A stretch of 64,000 nt of DNA from Anaerolineae bacterium (GTDB taxonomy: Bacteria; Chloroflexota; Anaerolineae; 4572-78; J111), in assembly GCA_022071955.1 (NCBI GenBank), contig JAJVIM010000024.1, forward strand, positions 1 through 64,000, read 5' to 3'. This document shows, piece by piece, positions 62,001 to 64,000 of the stretch (the first letter of the stretch is position 1; every line of letters starts with the position of its first letter). Below the pieces are notes generated by a model. The model had not been told where the DNA came from. It was given only the letters and a program-made list of their open reading frames with translations, and did not search any database. A program made the translations under genes and the position numbers.

Positions 62001-63504
62001 CCAGTTGGAACAACAACTAACCCTCAACGATCATACCGGCCCCGTATCTGTGGCCTTTAGCCCGGACGGCCAACTTCTGGCGGCAGCGCAAACAGACGGC
62101 GATATTTCTTTGTGGGACATTCAAACCGGCCAGATCCAGGGCCGGCTAACAGACCTATCGCGCTCTGCTTTTACCAGCTCGGTTGCTAATACTGCTTCGC
62201 CAATTGCTTTTAGCCCGGATGGCAGCCTTCTGGCCGCCGGGAACGAATATGGCGCCTTGACGGTATGGAATGTGACGACCCGGCAACCAATAAATCGATC
62301 GCGCACCGGGCATGCGGGTGCTATCCGCAGCCTGGCTTTTACCCCGGATGGGAACACCCTTATCTCGGCCGGCGATGACAAAACTGTTGTCCAGTGGGCT
62401 ATCTCACCACTGCTGTATCGCCAACTGGCTCAGTCGACTCACCGTATTTGGAGCCTGGCCGCCAGCGCCGACGGGACTCTGCTTGCAACAGGCAGTGACA
62501 ACGGACGCATCACCTTGTGGAATCCCGAAACCGGTCAATTGCTGGATATGTTGAACACGGGACACGATGAAGGCATCAACAGCCTGGCCTTCAGCCCGGA
62601 TAGGCGCTGGCTGGCCGCCGGCAGCGACGACAACGATGTGGCGTTGTTAGCTCTTACCGACACCTCCCCCACTATTCGCACCTGGACTGCCCATCATGCC
62701 GGTGTAAATAGCGTGGCCTTTAGCCCGGACGGACAAATACTGGCCTCAGCCAGCCGGGACCATACGGTTATTCTATGGAACGTCGCCAGAGGCAGCCCTG
62801 CCGTCCCGCCGCTAACCGGCCATACCGATGGCGTCTGGCGGGTAGCATTTAGCCCTGATGGCCGCACGCTTGCTTCGGCCAGTTGGGATGGGACAATCCG
62901 TTTGTGGGATGTTGACCGCGGCCGGCCGCTGGACGATCCCTGGACTGCCCACACCGATGCAGTGGTCAGCCTGGCTTTCAGCCCCGATGGGCGTTGGCTG
63001 GCCAGCGGCAGCCAGGATCAAACCATTATTTTGTGGGACGTGACCAGCGGCCAACCGTTCGGCCAGCCCTGGGAAGGTCATCCCGATACCGTATGGGACG
63101 TGGCATTTAACCAACAGGGAAATATGCTAGCCTCTACCGGCTGCATTCAACCGGACACCCACCTCCATTGCAGGCAAGGTGGAGTCAGACTGTGGCATGT
63201 TCCCAGCGGCCGGCCGCTGGGACAGCCTATGACGGCTCACACCGACGTGGTGTGGCGCGCCATCTTTAGCCCCGATGGGCACACTTTGATTTCTGCCGGC
63301 GACGATGCGCGTATCATCAGTTGGAACATTGACCGACAGAGGTGGCAGATGCTGGCATGTAATATTGCCCACCGCAGCTTAAACGCCACCGAATGGCAGC
63401 AATATCTTGAGAGCGAACCGTATCGAACCACCTGTCCGCCGGTAACGGCCAAATTGGCTGTCGGGCAGGATCAACAAATTGTTTTTCAGGAGGAAGCGCA
63501 TTGA
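59086..63504 (+). CDS. SARP/BTAD-nSTAND1-WD40 regulator (1472 aa)
   Basis: N-terminal winged-helix OmpR-like/SARP region (YRLILLGPLHLERNGEPVTG; RTHLADLFWPDK), then a BTAD helical domain (about 100-250). nSTAND1: CPYRGLESFTESDASLFFGR, Walker A VIGPSGSGKSSLVHAS (about 303-318), Walker B VLLVIDQFEELYTL. A membrane span LLAGLAGGLAVALSLAVVAV lies near 717-736. The rest is WD40 repeats; I count about 14 blades (FSPDGxxLASxSxDxTIxLWD), enough for two seven-blade propellers. Likely an AfsR-like transcription activator whose propellers sense a signal. It overlaps a solute-binding lipoprotein gene, so may regulate or be regulated with a transporter. Start uncertain for lack of a ribosome site. Confidence 0.88.
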   Translation: MPNSVSQEKYRLILLGPLHLERNGEPVTGFESRKAVALLGYLVVAHRPLPRTHLADLFWPDKSEQKGRANLSRVLNNLSRLLPDCFLASRHTIEFKPAENVWVDLYAFETAASQVDFSVQMTAVSLCRGTFLEGLLVNGCPEFELWLVTEQERCRQQTVVLLERLITHHLRGGAYGPAQKLAAQLLTLRPDMEAAHRQMMWLLTANGNRQAALAQYKTCRRFLADEFSTTPSSETGALYQAILEGEIARVTPYLLNSDGPAFTIACPYRGLESFTESDASLFFGREEVASELAQAVNRSAIVAVIGPSGSGKSSLVHASLLPHLRASDGWSIIGFRPASQPFQALASALAPLLSPEDVLSDPDILAGLLYQNDLPLPEVIASVQRNHSPPARVLLVIDQFEELYTLCVPEIRPHFLQVLLAAIQNQSTSQTNNRTALPSVTLVLTMRADFMGQALAYRPLADLLQANTFMLGPMNRQELTAAIVEPAQQLGVSFEPGLVERILNEVGTHSGHLPLLEFALTTLWEQQAGGLLTHAAYQAIGGVEGALSRYAEQIYGSLSPAEQAQLPRVMRQLVQFGYQIEDTRRVATRAELGQRHWRLVQKLADARLVVTNNSSKYGETAEIVHEALIAHWQRLREWINAGRNFRLWQEQFRGAVRHWQASDHHDGALLRGLALELAEDWLDRRADDFRPDERLFIEASLSRRVRDRTTRLRHRRRLLAGLAGGLAVALSLAVVAVWGWLQAEAQRKVGLSHQLAAQSLYNLTEGNMDLALLLSLEANRIADTPEALGSLLTGLQRSPYRAVWRALPSPVRNLSVSPNGQILSTTDDAGSVTLWDIAGGQMFWQLAHQQARSTAFSPAGDVLAIGHADGQISLWSVAGQRQTGRLAGHTDSVEALTFSPDGRRLVSSSADGSIKLWDVARMEPLLEPLTGHRGRVESISLQPEGRLLASSSRGRGWNGEDDRILLWDTATGQLEQQLTLNDHTGPVSVAFSPDGQLLAAAQTDGDISLWDIQTGQIQGRLTDLSRSAFTSSVANTASPIAFSPDGSLLAAGNEYGALTVWNVTTRQPINRSRTGHAGAIRSLAFTPDGNTLISAGDDKTVVQWAISPLLYRQLAQSTHRIWSLAASADGTLLATGSDNGRITLWNPETGQLLDMLNTGHDEGINSLAFSPDRRWLAAGSDDNDVALLALTDTSPTIRTWTAHHAGVNSVAFSPDGQILASASRDHTVILWNVARGSPAVPPLTGHTDGVWRVAFSPDGRTLASASWDGTIRLWDVDRGRPLDDPWTAHTDAVVSLAFSPDGRWLASGSQDQTIILWDVTSGQPFGQPWEGHPDTVWDVAFNQQGNMLASTGCIQPDTHLHCRQGGVRLWHVPSGRPLGQPMTAHTDVVWRAIFSPDGHTLISAGDDARIISWNIDRQRWQMLACNIAHRSLNATEWQQYLESEPYRTTCPPVTAKLAVGQDQQIVFQEEAH

Positions 63505-64000
63505 GAAAATTACTGGGCTTAGCCGTAGGAATAGCAGTGATGTGGCTCAATACAGCCTGTGGTGGCACGGCAGCACCGCCTCAGCCGACTATTATTGTGC
63601 CGACAGGGCCTCTCCCTGCCTCGCCCGAACAGACCGTGCAGGTTCGGCTGGGCGATGCCTTGCTTATGGGCGAAGACAGTCCGGGACGTCAGTTACTGCT
63701 AGCTCAGGTTCAACGCTTTGAAGAACTCAATCCCGAGATTGATCTGGTATTAGAACCCTGGGGCTGGAACCCCAAAATTTTTGCCGATCAACTGACTGCC
63801 GGCAATATTCCTGATGTCATGGAAATTGCCGCCACCGAGGGCAGCCTGGTGATTCCCGGCGGCTATGCCGCCGACCTGACTGAGTTGATGGCGCAGTGGC
63901 CGGTCACTCAGGATTTCAACGAAAATATTTTAGCGCCCTACGTTCGAGATCAGCGGATCTATGCCGTGCCGCGTGTGGTCTATATTATGGGGCTGTTTTA
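63501..64000 (+). CDS. Extracellular solute-binding lipoprotein (family 1), 3' truncated by window
   Basis: TTG start at 63501 with AGGAGG seven bases upstream; TTGA overlaps the STAND gene stop, so translation is coupled. MRKLLGLAVGIAVMWLNTACG carries a lipobox (LNTAC), so it is a lipoprotein. The mature part (VQVRLGDALLM..., QRFEELNPEIDLVLEPWGWN, FADQLTAGNIPDVMEI) matches ABC sugar-binding family 1 proteins. The frame is open to the window end. Sugar or oligopeptide uptake is likely; the permease genes would follow outside the window. Confidence 0.85.
   Translation, partial: MRKLLGLAVGIAVMWLNTACGGTAAPPQPTIIVPTGPLPASPEQTVQVRLGDALLMGEDSPGRQLLLAQVQRFEELNPEIDLVLEPWGWNPKIFADQLTAGNIPDVMEIAATEGSLVIPGGYAADLTELMAQWPVTQDFNENILAPYVRDQRIYAVPRVVYIMGLF

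Overview
The window reads as a chromosomal segment of a moderately GC-rich bacterium, most likely a member of the Chloroflexota (Anaerolineae/Caldilineae type). That assignment is inferred from content: several MalT-like LuxR regulators, giant nSTAND1 ATPases carrying WD40 or FGE sensors, a DnaD-like/DnaC-like/DnaB primosome set, secreted CSLREA beta-helix proteins ending in a YLPxI motif, frequent TTG/GTG starts, and GC-rich intergenic hairpin repeats. I saw no rRNA, tRNA or CRISPR array.

Layout. 0-7 kb: carbohydrate genes on + (two sucrose-phosphate-synthase-like GT4 enzymes, the first cut by the window edge, a PfkB fructokinase-like kinase, two further GT4 enzymes and an MFS exporter). 7-13.9 kb: housekeeping genes on - (Nudix, rhodanese, E1-like ThiF/MoeB, JAMM protease; a DnaC-like loader with two AAA+ domains, a DnaD-like protein, DnaB helicase; a BFN/DUF151 nuclease). 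14-17.3 kb: a histidine-kinase remnant, a DedA-like membrane protein overlapping a GT4 gene, and a methyltransferase. 17.4-23.8 kb: a MalT-like regulator divergent from an nSTAND1-FGE protein. 24.2-29.4 kb: an AdhR-like MerR regulator with a textbook 19-bp-spacer operator/promoter, followed by aldo/keto reductase, cupin, LLM oxidoreductase, zinc alcohol dehydrogenase, DUF2255 and a second aldo/keto reductase, which looks like an aldehyde/electrophile response operon. 29.8-33.5 kb: eutABC without shell genes. 33.8-40.8 kb: a second MalT-like regulator, a GT1 glycosyltransferase, an FtsX-type permease without its ATPase, and a small conserved protein.

41.1-50.3 kb is the most intriguing stretch. 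A third MalT-like regulator sits among genes sharing an unusual promoter (present three times, with a fourth partial copy): a membrane protein, a small protein paralogous to the one at 40.6 kb, a condensation-domain acyltransferase split by one in-frame TAA, an isoprenylcysteine-methyltransferase-like protein, tiny membrane ORFs, and a DUF4386-like gene broken by a frameshift and abutting an IS3-type transposase remnant. It looks like one regulon that has been partly inactivated.

50.6-58.4 kb: two large secreted beta-helix proteins, one fused to a haem-binding (two CxxCH) region and one to an LRR cap and a metzincin protease. 58.5-64 kb: a small protein, then a SARP/BTAD-nSTAND1-14xWD40 giant translationally coupled to a solute-binding lipoprotein cut by the window end.

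At least two families of dispersed hairpin repeats lie between these gene blocks, suggesting the accessory part was assembled in modules.
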